Source: Streptomyces calvus (GTDB taxonomy: Bacteria; Actinomycetota; Actinomycetes; Streptomycetales; Streptomycetaceae). Taken from it: a stretch of DNA of 64,000 nt. The translations under genes and the position numbers were made by a program. The notes below the pieces were generated by a model, which was not told where the DNA came from, did no database searches, and saw only the letters and a list, made by a program, of their open reading frames with translations. The DNA lies in assembly GCF_006782915.1 (NCBI RefSeq), contig NZ_VCNP01000010.1:124001-188000 (forward strand). Reading direction: 5' to 3'. Below, one piece after another: positions 44,045-52,539 of the stretch. The number at the start of each line of letters is the position of its first letter. Position 1 is the stretch's first letter.

Positions 44045-45598
44045 GTGATGCGTGGACTGTCCAGACGAGCGCTCTTCGCCGGGTCCGCCGCCGGTGCCGG
44101 CGCCGCCCTCCTGCCGACGGCGGGTTCTGCCGCGGCGAAACCCCGCAACGCCGCCCCGGCCTGCGCCAGTTACCGGGCGGCGTACCACTTCACCGTCCCC
44201 GACCAGTGGATGAACGATCCGCAGCGCCCGGTCTGGATCGATGGCGAGTACCACTACTACTACCTGTACAACCCGGACTACTTCGCCGGCGGCACCACGG
44301 CCGGCACCGCCTGGCGCCTGGTCACCAGCACCGACCTGGTCCGCTTCACCGACCGCGGCATCGCCGTCCCGAAGGACACCACGCCCAACGGGGACGTGTG
44401 GTCGGGCTCGGCGGTCGTGGACACGCGCGACACGGCGGGCTTCGGCGCCGGCGCGGTGGTCGTGCTCGCGACCATGGAACCGACGGGCGGTGCGCAGGCC
44501 CAGTACCTGTACTACTCCACCGACGGCGGCCGCACCTTCCGCCCGCACGGCACCGACCCGGTCCTGCCCAATCCCGGCGGCCGCGACTTCCGCGACCCGA
44601 AGGTGATCCGCGACGAGGAACGCGGCCGGTGGGTGATGGCGCTCGCCGAGAACAACAAGGTGGGCTTCTACCACTCGGCCGACCTGAAGGCGTGGAGGTA
44701 CGCCGGCGGTTTCGTCAAGGACGGCATCGGCGTGCTGGAGTGCCCCGACCTGTTCCGGATCACCGCCGAGGACGGCACCGTGAAGTGGGTGCTCGGAGTG
44801 AGCGCCAACGCCAAGGGCGCCGGGCTGCCCAACACGTACGCCTACTGGACCGGCGCCTTCGACGGCAGCGCCTTCACGCCCGACGCGGCCGACCCGCAGT
44901 GGCTGGACCACGGCTGGGACTGGTACGGCGCCGTCACCTTCGAGAAGCGGAGCGCCGGCGGCACCCTCGACGAGCGCGCCCGCTACGCCATCGGCTGGCT
45001 GAACAACTGGGACTACGCCAACACCACGCCCACCATCGACACCGACGGCTTCAACGGCACCGACTCCATCGTCCGCGAGGTGACCCTGAAGCGCGCCGCC
45101 ACCGGCACCTACCACCTCGCCTCCCGCCCGGTCGCCGCCCTGGACCGGTACGTCTCACGCACGGTGCGACTCGGCGACCTGGAGGTCGAGGGCACGCGTG
45201 TGCTCGACTACCGCGGCACCGCCTACGAGGTGAGCTGCGAGATCACCTGGGACCAGCTCACCGGCGCAGGTCTGCAACTGCGCCGTTCCAACGACGGCGG
45301 CCGCCACGTCGACGCGGGCGTGTACCGCGACTACGCCTTCCTCAACCGCAGGTCCACCGTCAACCCGGACGCCTCGGGTCGCTGGCAGGAGAGCAAGAGC
45401 CCGTTCGATCCGTCGGCGCGGCGGGTGCGGCTGCGGATCCTGGTGGACCGCACGTCGGTGGAGGTGTTCGTGGACGACGGCCGGTATGTGCACACCTCCG
45501 AGGTGTTCCCGTACCTCATCGACGACCGGCTCGCGCTGTTCACCATCGACGGCCGTGCGGTGTTCCGGAACACGGTGATACGGGAGTTCACCGTGTGA
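44045..45598 (+). CDS. secreted GH32 fructanase (levanase/inulinase-type)
   Basis: A 517-residue exported GH32 enzyme. The Tat signal is SRRALFAGSAAGAGAALLP, with processing near GSAAAK. Catalytic motifs are DQWMNDPQRPVW (nucleophile Asp), GGRDFRDPKV and GVLECPDLF (acid/base Glu). A GH32 C-terminal beta-sandwich follows (RLRILVDRTSVEVFVDDGRY). It should break polymeric fructan outside the cell into oligosaccharides for the divergent importer. GTG 44045 is 8 bases from GAGAGG; ATG 44048 in the same frame is an alternative. Levan versus inulin specificity is not evident. Confidence 0.9.
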   Translation: MMRGLSRRALFAGSAAGAGAALLPTAGSAAAKPRNAAPACASYRAAYHFTVPDQWMNDPQRPVWIDGEYHYYYLYNPDYFAGGTTAGTAWRLVTSTDLVRFTDRGIAVPKDTTPNGDVWSGSAVVDTRDTAGFGAGAVVVLATMEPTGGAQAQYLYYSTDGGRTFRPHGTDPVLPNPGGRDFRDPKVIRDEERGRWVMALAENNKVGFYHSADLKAWRYAGGFVKDGIGVLECPDLFRITAEDGTVKWVLGVSANAKGAGLPNTYAYWTGAFDGSAFTPDAADPQWLDHGWDWYGAVTFEKRSAGGTLDERARYAIGWLNNWDYANTTPTIDTDGFNGTDSIVREVTLKRAATGTYHLASRPVAALDRYVSRTVRLGDLEVEGTRVLDYRGTAYEVSCEITWDQLTGAGLQLRRSNDGGRHVDAGVYRDYAFLNRRSTVNPDASGRWQESKSPFDPSARRVRLRILVDRTSVEVFVDDGRYVHTSEVFPYLIDDRLALFTIDGRAVFRNTVIREFTV

Positions 45599-45665
45599 GG
45601 CGCCGTGCCGTGGCACGGGCGGGGCTGCCGGGGCACCGAGAGGTTCGGTGGTGGTGAGTCGGGCT

Positions 45666-45778
45666 TCGCGGAGGGTGCTGGCGCGGAGGGTGCCGTCGCG
45701 GAGGGTGCCGTCGCGAAGGGTGCCGTCGCGGAGGGTGCTGGCGCGGAGGGTGCTGGCGCGGAGGGTGCCGTCGCGAAG
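45666..45778 (+). repeat. 15-bp minisatellite (7.5 copies)
   Basis: Seven full copies and one partial copy of a unit like TCGCGGAGGGTGCCG, with only two or three variable positions, lie directly after the TOPRIM gene's stop (45789). The unit length is a multiple of three. Read on either strand it gives five-residue repeats such as RRVPS or TLRDG, but no start or ribosome-binding site supports a gene. Confidence 0.85.
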
Positions 45779-45788
45779 TATCGCGCGG

Positions 45789-46490
45789 TCATCTCGGAGT
45801 CTGCGGGCGCCGACGGGATCCGGAAGCGGACTGCTCGGTCGACGGGTCACCGTCTCCGGTTGCGGGCGGTGGCCGGAGGCCGGCGAGCAGGGCGTCGAGC
45901 GGTGCGGGTACGCGGTCGGGTTCGAGGGCCTCGACCAGGACACGGCCGTAGTGGATCTTGCGTCCCTTCTTCGTGCCGAGGAAGCGGCGCAGTTGCTGCT
46001 GCGGGGTGCGGTCCTGCTGGGCGGGCTGGCGCAGGAAGGTCCGCAGGGCGCGCGAGTCGCCCTCCGCCAGGACGAGTTCTTGCACCCGTGGCACGCCGAG
46101 CGCGCGGATGAGTTCGTCCTCCAGGTCCGCCGCGCAGACGAAGAAGCCCTCCTGTGCCGCGTCGGTCCGCGCCAGGGCACGGCTGTAGTAGGGGCGTTCG
46201 CGTTCGTCGCACAGTCCGGTGAGCCGCAGGCCCAGGCCGGACGGGCCGAGGATGCGGGCGAAGCGCCCGATGTTCATCGCGCCGCCCATCGGCAGGACGC
46301 AGACGCCCTCGGCCGCGAGGTCCCGGCCGCGGCGGACGGCCAGCGCGGTCACCGCCGCGGCGTCGCTCAGCCCTTCGAGCAGCACGGCCGTGCGGACGGG
46401 AAGCCGCGCGGCCAGTTCGCGAGCGAGGTCGCCGGGACCGCCGGCCGCCCACGCGGTGGCCGCTTCCCGGAACGCCCCCATGTCGGTCAT
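45789..46490 (-). CDS. stand-alone TOPRIM-domain protein (OLD-nuclease-like)
   Basis: A 233-residue protein with a TOPRIM fold of the type found at the C-terminus of OLD nucleases, but with no ATPase domain. Conserved acidic motifs are VLLEGLSDAAAV (Glu39, Asp43), VLPMGGAMNIGRF, TGLCDERER (Asp95) and CAADLEDELIRALG (122-127). TOPRIM metal sites cut or join nucleic acid. Its length without a partner ATPase suggests either a separate nuclease or a regulator acting with an unlinked ATPase. Minisatellites lie within 120 bp of each end. Confidence 0.75.
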   Translation of the reverse strand: MTDMGAFREAATAWAAGGPGDLARELAARLPVRTAVLLEGLSDAAAVTALAVRRGRDLAAEGVCVLPMGGAMNIGRFARILGPSGLGLRLTGLCDERERPYYSRALARTDAAQEGFFVCAADLEDELIRALGVPRVQELVLAEGDSRALRTFLRQPAQQDRTPQQQLRRFLGTKKGRKIHYGRVLVEALEPDRVPAPLDALLAGLRPPPATGDGDPSTEQSASGSRRRPQTPR

Positions 46491-47017
46491 GGACCGAGTC
46501 TTCCGCCCTTCCGGCCACCGCGCCAAGGAATTTCGCCGGCGTCCCGTCCGCCACGACGAGGCGCCGCGGCCGGCACGACGCGCGAGGCAGACGGACGGCG
46601 GCAGGCGGCACGGTGGCACAGCGGCACGGTGGCACGAGGGACGGCGGCACGAGGGACGGTGGCACGAGGGACGGCGGCACGGTGGACGGCAGTGCGGTGG
46701 ACGGGAAGCGGGCCCGCCGGTGCGATCAGCGATCAGAGGGTCGGCCGGGTGCCGCCGGGCGGACGGCGGCACGAGGGACGGCGGCACAGCGGCACAGCGG
46801 CACGCCGGCACGCCGGCACGGTGGACGGCCGTGCCGTGGACGGGCAGCGGGCCGCCGGTGCGATCAGCGGGTCGGCCGGGTGCCGCCGGGCGGACGGCGG
46901 CACGAGGGACGGCGGCACAGCGGCACGCCGGCACGGTGGACGGCCGTGTCGTGCACGGGCAGCGGGCCGTTGGTGTGACCAGTGGCTCGGGCGGGCCGGC
47001 CGGGTGACGGCGGGCTG
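46491..47017. other. 527-bp gene-free region dominated by tandem repeats
   Basis: Nothing protein-like is supported here. The first 110 bp are plain G+C-rich sequence and should hold the TOPRIM promoter; the rest is the compound minisatellite listed separately. Several open frames cross it on both strands only because the repeats lack stop codons. Confidence 0.6.
46605..47012 (+). repeat. compound minisatellite: 15-bp units inside 115-139-bp higher-order units
   Basis: Three copies of GGCACGAGGGACGG(C/T) (46631-46675) open the array. Three diverged larger units follow, beginning GGCACGGTGGACGGC at 46676, 46815 and 46930. Units 1 and 2 each contain GGTGCGATCAGC, GTCGGCCGGGTGCCGCCGGG and GGCACGAGGGACGGCGGCAC; unit 3 is shorter and more worn. 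Ten-bp steps of GGCACGCC and GGCACAGC vary in number between units, which explains the length differences. Confidence 0.85.
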
Positions 47018-48304
47018 TCACGGGCCGGTGGCGGCCGTCGGGTCCTGGCCGGTTCGCCGTCGCTGGGCGTCCTCGTCGGTGCGGGCGTCGTAGCGCACGA
47101 GTCCGGGCAGCGCGGCGGCGAGCAGGCCCACCGCGGCGACGCAGGCGAGGCCGCCGCTCCAGACGGCCGGGCGGACGCCGGTCCAGCCGGCCATCGCCCC
47201 GGCGCGCACCTGGCCGAGCTGCGGGCCGACGCTGTAGGAGAGGACCTCGATGCCGGCGAGCCGGCCGCGCAGCCGGTCGGGGACGGTCTGGTTCCAGATG
47301 GTGGAGCGGCCCAGTCCGCTCAGCATGTCCCCGGCGCCCGCCAGGCCGAGGCAGAGCAGCACCAGCCAGACGTTCGACGTCCAGCCGGCCGCCGCCATCG
47401 CCAGGCCCCAGCCGGCGGCCCCGAACACCACCAGCAGCCCGTGCCGGCTGGTCCGGGACACCCAGCCGCTGGTCAGGCTGAGCAGCAGCGACCCGACGGC
47501 GCCCGCCGAGTACATCAGCCCCAGCGACCAGTCGGCGTCCAGTTCGTCGGCGAGGAAGGGGAAGATGGCGTTGGGGAAGGCGAAGAACATGGCCGCCAGG
47601 TCGACCGCGTACGTGCCGAGGAGCACCGGCCTGGACCAGGCGTACCGGGCGCCTTCGGCGATGCCGCGCAGTGACGGCTTGGCCGCGTGTTCGACGGGCG
47701 GCGCGGGCGAGAGCCGGCGGCACATCAGGACCGACACGGCGAAGCAGACGACCGTGATGGCGTAGGCGGGGCTGTTGCCCGCGTACGCCACCACCAGGCC
47801 GGCCAGCGCCGGGCCGCCGATCGCGCCGGCCTGCCAGCGCAGGGCGTTGAGCGCGGCCGCCGCGGCGAGCTGGTCGTGCGGGACGATCCGGGCCAGCATC
47901 GCGTCCAGCGCGGGACGCTGGAGTCCGGCGAGCGCGGCGACTCCGGCCGCCACCAGGTACAGCGGCCACAGCATCGGTTCCGGCAGCAGCGCGTTGACCA
48001 GCAGGACGGCGGCCAGCACCCCCAGTCCGGCCTCGGTCAGCACGATGACCTTGCGCCGGTCCACCGCGTCGGCGAGCGCACCGCCGTACAGGCCGAAGAC
48101 GATCAGCGGCACCAGTTCGACCGCGCCCATGGCGCCCACGGCGAGCGGTGAGCCGGTCAGGTCCTTGATCTGGAGCGGCAGCGCGATCAGCGCCATCACG
48201 CTGCCGAGGTAGGTGACCAGGCCCTGCACCCACAGCAGACGGAAGTCCTTCGAGGAACGCCAGGGCGCGAGGTCGGGCAGGACCGCGGCGAGCTTGGAGG
48301 TCAT
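47018..48304 (-). CDS. MFS exporter, EntS-like (probable siderophore exporter)
   Basis: A 428-residue major facilitator protein with about twelve helices and the conserved loop GGALADAVDRRKVIVL after helix 2. It resembles the EntS/enterobactin exporter subgroup, and it follows a siderophore ABC importer by only 3 bp. It should export the siderophore whose iron complex the importer recovers. There is no siderophore synthetase in the window, so the compound is unknown or the biosynthesis genes lie elsewhere. Confidence 0.82.
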   Translation of the reverse strand: MTSKLAAVLPDLAPWRSSKDFRLLWVQGLVTYLGSVMALIALPLQIKDLTGSPLAVGAMGAVELVPLIVFGLYGGALADAVDRRKVIVLTEAGLGVLAAVLLVNALLPEPMLWPLYLVAAGVAALAGLQRPALDAMLARIVPHDQLAAAAALNALRWQAGAIGGPALAGLVVAYAGNSPAYAITVVCFAVSVLMCRRLSPAPPVEHAAKPSLRGIAEGARYAWSRPVLLGTYAVDLAAMFFAFPNAIFPFLADELDADWSLGLMYSAGAVGSLLLSLTSGWVSRTSRHGLLVVFGAAGWGLAMAAAGWTSNVWLVLLCLGLAGAGDMLSGLGRSTIWNQTVPDRLRGRLAGIEVLSYSVGPQLGQVRAGAMAGWTGVRPAVWSGGLACVAAVGLLAAALPGLVRYDARTDEDAQRRRTGQDPTAATGP

Positions 48305-48307
48305 GTG

Positions 48308-49165
48308 TCAGCGGCTCCCGGCCTGTCCGGGCGCGGACGACGCCACCGGCTCGGCGCCGGTGCCCGCGGTGGCGTGGTGGCGGCCGATCGGCAGCACGAG
48401 GGGCTTGCCGGAGACCGGGTCCTCGATGACGCGGCTGTCCATGCCGTACACGGTCCGTACCGTCTCCTCGGTCATCACCTCTTCGGGCGTGCCGGCGGCG
48501 TGCAGGCGTCCGGCGGCCAGCGCGACGAGCCGGTCCGCGTAGCGCGCGGCCAGGTTGAGGTCGTGCAGGACCATGACGATGGTGGTGCCGCGCGACCGGT
48601 TGAGGTCGGTGAGCAGGTCCAGGACCTCGATCTGGTGGCTGATGTCGAGGAAGGTGGTGGGCTCGTCGAGCAGCAGCAGGTCGCTCTGCTGGGCCAGGGC
48701 CATCGCGATCCACACGCGCTGGCGCTGGCCGCCGGAGAGTTCGTCGACCGACCGCTCCACCAGTTCCGTCGTCCGGGTGGCCTCCAGCGCGGCGGCGACC
48801 GCGGCGTCGTCCTGCGCCGTCCAGCGGGAGAAGGCCCGCTGGTGGGGGTGGCGGCCGCGGCCGACGAGGTCGAGGACCGTGATGCCGTCGGGGGTGACCG
48901 GCGACTGCGGCAACAGGCCGAGCGTACGGGCGAGTTCCTTGGCCGGCGTGCGGTGGACCTCCTTGCCGTCCAGGACGACCCGGCCCGCGCGCGGCACGAG
49001 CAGCCGGGACATCGAGCGCAGCAGCGTGGACTTGCCGCAGGCGTTGGCGCCGACGATCACCGTGATCCGACCGGCCGCGAGGGTCAGGTCCAGGCCCTCG
49101 ATGACGGTGCGGTCGCCGTAGCCGAGCGTAAGGTCGTCGGTGGCGAGGGTGTGGGACGCGGTCAC
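48308..49165 (-). CDS. siderophore ABC transporter ATP-binding protein (FepC-like)
   Basis: A 285-residue ATPase of the FepC/FecE/BtuD class. Walker A is VGANACGKSTLL (near 34-45), the signature VDELSGGQRQRVW, and Walker B SDLLLLDEPTTFLD. It powers ferric-siderophore uptake through the two permeases encoded upstream. The ATG overlaps the end of the second permease by 4 bp. A C-terminal tail of about 30 residues is proline/alanine-rich. Confidence 0.93.
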   Translation of the reverse strand: MTASHTLATDDLTLGYGDRTVIEGLDLTLAAGRITVIVGANACGKSTLLRSMSRLLVPRAGRVVLDGKEVHRTPAKELARTLGLLPQSPVTPDGITVLDLVGRGRHPHQRAFSRWTAQDDAAVAAALEATRTTELVERSVDELSGGQRQRVWIAMALAQQSDLLLLDEPTTFLDISHQIEVLDLLTDLNRSRGTTIVMVLHDLNLAARYADRLVALAAGRLHAAGTPEEVMTEETVRTVYGMDSRVIEDPVSGKPLVLPIGRHHATAGTGAEPVASSAPGQAGSR

Positions 49166-50214
49166 AGTGAGCCTCCGGCCCGGTTGGTGCGGACGATCAG
49201 GTGGACGAGGTAGGGCGCGCCGAGGACGCCGGTGACGACGCCCACGGGGTAGCGGGTGTCGAAGGCGTACTGGCCGGTGAAGTCGGCGACGAGGACGAGC
49301 AGCGAGCCGACCAGGCCGGCGGGGATCAGCAGGGAGCCGCCGGTTCCGGTGAGGCGGGCGGCGATCGGGCCGGAGAGGAACGCGACGAACGCGATCGGTC
49401 CGGCCGCCGCGGTGGCGAACGCGATGAGTCCGACGGCGGCGACGATGACCGTGACGCGGGTGCGTTCGACGCGGACGCCGAGCGCGGACGCCGTGTCGTC
49501 GCCGAGGCTCAGCGCGCTCAGGTTGCGGCCCTGGAACAGCAGTACCGGGCCGAGCAGCAGCACGGCGAGGACGGCGGGCACGGTCTCCGTCCAGGTGGTG
49601 CCGTTGAGGCTGCCGGTGAGCCAGCGCATCGCCGCCTGGAGGTCCCAGTCGCCGGCCCGCGACAGCACGTAGGAGGTGACGCTGTCGAGCAGGGCGGAGA
49701 TGCCGATGCCGATCAGGATGAGCCGGGTGCCGGCGACCCCGTCGCGGAACGCGAGGACGTACACCAGCAGTGCCACCGCGAGCGCGGCGGTGATCGCGAG
49801 GACGGACACCTCGGTCTCGCTCAGCGAGAAGACGACGATGGCGACGGCCGCCGCCGCGCTCGCGCCCGCGCTGATGCCGATGATGTCGGGGCTGGCGAGC
49901 GGATTGCGGAGCATCGTCTGGAAGGTGACGCCGGCCATGCCGAAGCTGAACCCGGCGGTCAGGGCGAGCACCGCTCGTGGCAGCCGCAGCGTGCCGACGG
50001 TGAAGGACGCGCCCGGCACCTGCTCGCCCGTGATCACGCGCAGCACGTCGGAGGCCGGGTAGAAGGTGTGTCCGGCCATGAGCGTGGTGGCGAAGGCGGC
50101 GACGACGAGCACCAGCAGGGACAGGACGATCAGCAGCCGCCGGCGGGCGTGCCGGACCCGGGCGCGGCTGACGGCGCGCAGTGCGGGCGGGGCGGTGACG
50201 ACGGGGGCGCTCAC
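49162..50214 (-). CDS. siderophore ABC transporter permease (FepG/FecD-like)
   Basis: A 350-residue FecCD-type permease with about ten helices. Family blocks are MLRNPLASPDIIGISAGASA (the loop contacting the ATPase), LTGSLNGTTW and AGPIAFVAFLSGPIAARLTG. It forms a heterodimer with the permease encoded just upstream. The start is GTG at 50214, which overlaps the upstream TGA (GTGA), so the subunits are coupled. The N-terminus is a basic cytosolic stretch of about 25 residues. Confidence 0.93.
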   Translation of the reverse strand: MSAPVVTAPPALRAVSRARVRHARRRLLIVLSLLVLVVAAFATTLMAGHTFYPASDVLRVITGEQVPGASFTVGTLRLPRAVLALTAGFSFGMAGVTFQTMLRNPLASPDIIGISAGASAAAAVAIVVFSLSETEVSVLAITAALAVALLVYVLAFRDGVAGTRLILIGIGISALLDSVTSYVLSRAGDWDLQAAMRWLTGSLNGTTWTETVPAVLAVLLLGPVLLFQGRNLSALSLGDDTASALGVRVERTRVTVIVAAVGLIAFATAAAGPIAFVAFLSGPIAARLTGTGGSLLIPAGLVGSLLVLVADFTGQYAFDTRYPVGVVTGVLGAPYLVHLIVRTNRAGGSL

Positions 50215-51254
50215 AGGGATCTGACCTTCTGGCGGCGGACGATGTGGATGAAGAAGGGGGCGCCGACGAATGCCGTCACGATGCCCACCTCGATCTCGGC
50301 CGGCCGTGCCACGACCCGTCCCACCACGTCCGCGACCGTCAGCAGGACGGCGCCACTGAGCGCGGAGAACGGCAGCAGCCACCGGTGGTCCACGCCCGCC
50401 AGCAGCCGGCAGGCGTGCGGTACGACGAGGCCGACGAAGGCGATCGGCCCCGCGACGGCGGTGGAGGCACCGCACAGCACGACCGCGCCGAGCGCGGCGC
50501 CGGCCCGGACGAGGGCCACCCGCTCGCCGAGGCCGGCGGCGAGGTCGTCGCCGAGGGCGAGGGAGTTGAGGGCGCGGGCCGAGGCCAGGCAGATGACGAA
50601 GCCGACGGCGAGGAACGGTACGACGCTGCCGAGCTGCGCGTAGGTGGCGCCGCCCACTCCGCCGACCTGCCACAGCCGGAAGGTGTCGGAGATGTCGTTG
50701 CGCGGCAGGACGACGGCGCTGACCAGCGAGGCGAGCGCGGCGGAGATGGCGGCGCCGGCGAGGGCCAGTTTCAGCGGGGTGGCGCCGCCGCGGCCCAGCG
50801 AGCCGACGGCGTACACGAATCCGGCGGTCAGGGCGGCACCGGTCATCGCCGCCCAGATGTACCCGGACACGGAGGCGAGGCCGAAGTACGCGATGCCGGT
50901 GACGACGGCGAGCGAGGCGCCCATGTTGACGCCGAGGATGCCGGGGTCGGCCAGCGGGTTGCGGGTGACGCCCTGCATGACCGCGCCGGCGAGGCCGAGG
51001 GCGGCGCCCACGACGACGGCGAGGAGGGTGCGCGGGATGCGGTTGGCGACCGCGGCCTCCTCCAGGGTGTCCTGCGCCCCGCCGAGCGCCGACCACACGT
51101 CGGCCCAGGCGACGTCGCGGGAGCCGAGGGCGAGCGAGGCCGTCATGGCGGTGAGCAGGACCGCGGCGACGACGAGGAGCCAGGTGACGCGCACGCGCGC
51201 CGGACGCCGTAGCGGGACGGTGTCCGGCGCGTGCGGGATCTCGGTGACGGTCAC
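50211..51254 (-). CDS. siderophore ABC transporter permease (FepD/FecC-like)
   Basis: A 347-residue FecCD-type permease with about ten helices. It shows GVTRNPLADPGILGVNMGAS and AGPIAFVGLVVPHACRLLAG. It pairs with the next permease. The start is the GTG at 51254, overlapping the binding-protein stop (GTGA). The chain of 4-bp overlaps from the binding protein to the ATPase marks one tightly coupled transport operon. Confidence 0.93.
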   Translation of the reverse strand: MTVTEIPHAPDTVPLRRPARVRVTWLLVVAAVLLTAMTASLALGSRDVAWADVWSALGGAQDTLEEAAVANRIPRTLLAVVVGAALGLAGAVMQGVTRNPLADPGILGVNMGASLAVVTGIAYFGLASVSGYIWAAMTGAALTAGFVYAVGSLGRGGATPLKLALAGAAISAALASLVSAVVLPRNDISDTFRLWQVGGVGGATYAQLGSVVPFLAVGFVICLASARALNSLALGDDLAAGLGERVALVRAGAALGAVVLCGASTAVAGPIAFVGLVVPHACRLLAGVDHRWLLPFSALSGAVLLTVADVVGRVVARPAEIEVGIVTAFVGAPFFIHIVRRQKVRSL

Positions 51255-52297
51255 GCGACCTTGTCCGCGGCCTCGGCGAGTGCCTTCACGTAGTCCTCCA
51301 GGACGTACGGGATGGACAGCGGGGTCGGGTTGGCGGCGGTGGCCAGTGGGGTGCTGCCGGGCAGCAGGTAGAGGGAGTCCCGCTTCACGGCGGCCAGCTT
51401 GGAGGTGAGCGGGTCGCTCTTGAGGGCCTTGAGGAGTTCGCCCGTGTCGTCGCCGTAGCCGGTGATGATGTCGACGTCGTTGAAGTCGTCGATGTGCTCG
51501 GCGCTCTTGGTGAGGACGAACTTCTTCGTCGACGCGGACGGTCCGGAGACGCTGGCGGGGATCTTCAGGCCGAGGTCGGTGAAGAAGTGGGTGCGGGTGT
51601 CGTGGGTGGTGTAGAAGCCGACCTGGCTGACGTTCTTGGACGACACGTGCGTCATGAACATCGCCGTCTTCCCCTTGAGCTGGGGGTACTTGGCGGCGGT
51701 CTTGGCGATCCGCCCCTCGAGGTCGGCGATCAGTTCGTCGCCTTCGTCGGCCAGGCCGATGGCCTTGCTGTTGAGGCGGATGATGTCGCGCCACGGGGTC
51801 GCCCAGGCGGCCTCCGGGTAGGCGACGACGGGGGCGATCCGGCTGAGGGTCTCGTAGTCCTGCTCGGTCAGTCCCGAGTAGGAGGCGAGGATGACGTCCG
51901 GCCGGGTGTCGGCGACGGCTTCGAAGTCGATGCCGTCGGTCTCGTCGAACAGCACCGGGGTCTTGGCGTTCAGTTCCTCGAGCCGCTTCTCGACCCAGGG
52001 CAGGACGCCGTCGCCGTCGTCGTCGCCGAAGTTGGCCTTCGCCATGCCGACGGGGACGACGCCGAGGGCGAGCGGCACTTCGTCGTTGGCCCAGTTCACC
52101 GTGGCGACGCGGCGGGGCTTCTCGGGGATGACGGTGGTGCCGAGCGCGTGCTTGATCGTCACCGGGAACTGTCCGGTGCCGTCGGCGCCGGCGGCGCTGC
52201 TGGTGTCCTGGTCGTCACCGGACCCGCCACCGCAGGCGGTGAGTCCGAACAGGAGGGCCGCCGCGAGGGCGAGCGCACGGAGGCGTGGGGTTCTCAT
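51251..52297 (-). CDS. ferric-siderophore-binding lipoprotein (FepB-like)
   Basis: A 348-residue binding protein. A signal peptide with lipobox LTAC (Cys22) should anchor it to the membrane. The type III periplasmic-binding fold is seen in KHALGTTVIPEKPRRVATV, DVILASYSGLTEQDYETLSR and ITGYGDDTGELLKALK. It captures the ferric siderophore and delivers it to the two permeases. It is the first gene of the operon, and an iron-box-like site lies about 100 bp upstream. Confidence 0.92.
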   Translation of the reverse strand: MRTPRLRALALAAALLFGLTACGGGSGDDQDTSSAAGADGTGQFPVTIKHALGTTVIPEKPRRVATVNWANDEVPLALGVVPVGMAKANFGDDDGDGVLPWVEKRLEELNAKTPVLFDETDGIDFEAVADTRPDVILASYSGLTEQDYETLSRIAPVVAYPEAAWATPWRDIIRLNSKAIGLADEGDELIADLEGRIAKTAAKYPQLKGKTAMFMTHVSSKNVSQVGFYTTHDTRTHFFTDLGLKIPASVSGPSASTKKFVLTKSAEHIDDFNDVDIITGYGDDTGELLKALKSDPLTSKLAAVKRDSLYLLPGSTPLATAANPTPLSIPYVLEDYVKALAEAADKVA

Positions 52298-52397
52298 CGA
52301 CCCGTCTTCCACTTCTGGTCCGGGGTGCCGGGGCGCGCACGTCCGGATCGCGGACCGTGGGTCGTGCAGCAGGAGGGCACCCGACTCGCTGAGCAAG

Positions 52398-52416
52398 TTA
52401 GGTAAGGCTTGCCTGC
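52398..52416 (-). promoter_or_regulatory. iron box (DmdR/IdeR-type operator)
   Basis: TTAGGTAAGGCTTGCCTGC agrees at 14 of 19 positions with the DtxR/IdeR consensus I recall (TTAGGTTAGGCTAACCTAA). It is also a partial palindrome (AGGTAAGGCTTGCCT). It lies 101 bp upstream of the binding-protein start, in an A+T-richer patch that likely holds the promoter. Iron-bound DmdR would repress the siderophore operon in iron sufficiency. Confidence 0.7.
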
Positions 52417-52539
52417 TCAGAGTAAGGAGCGGAGGCGTACTGATCAATCGAGCCTTTTCGACAGCCCATGTAGCGATCGGGACATACGGACCGGCACACT
52501 CCGCCCGGGTGGCGGGTGGTCCGCCGACCCGCGCGGCGT

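Noticed and set aside
45603..45618. Terminator after the secreted GH32 gene
   Set aside because: CCGTGCC-GT-GGCACGG has only a 2-base loop, no T-run, and could equally be a short operator; too weak to call.
45666..45778. Pentapeptide-repeat protein encoded by the 15-bp array
   Set aside because: The repeats read as TLRDG-like pentads on one strand, but there is no start, ribosome-binding site or non-repeat part, and other frames are equally open.
45789..48713. 974-residue minus-strand open frame linking the TOPRIM gene to the MFS/ATPase region
   Set aside because: Only the last 233 residues have a coherent fold. The rest crosses minisatellite DNA and the MFS and ATPase genes in a wrong frame.
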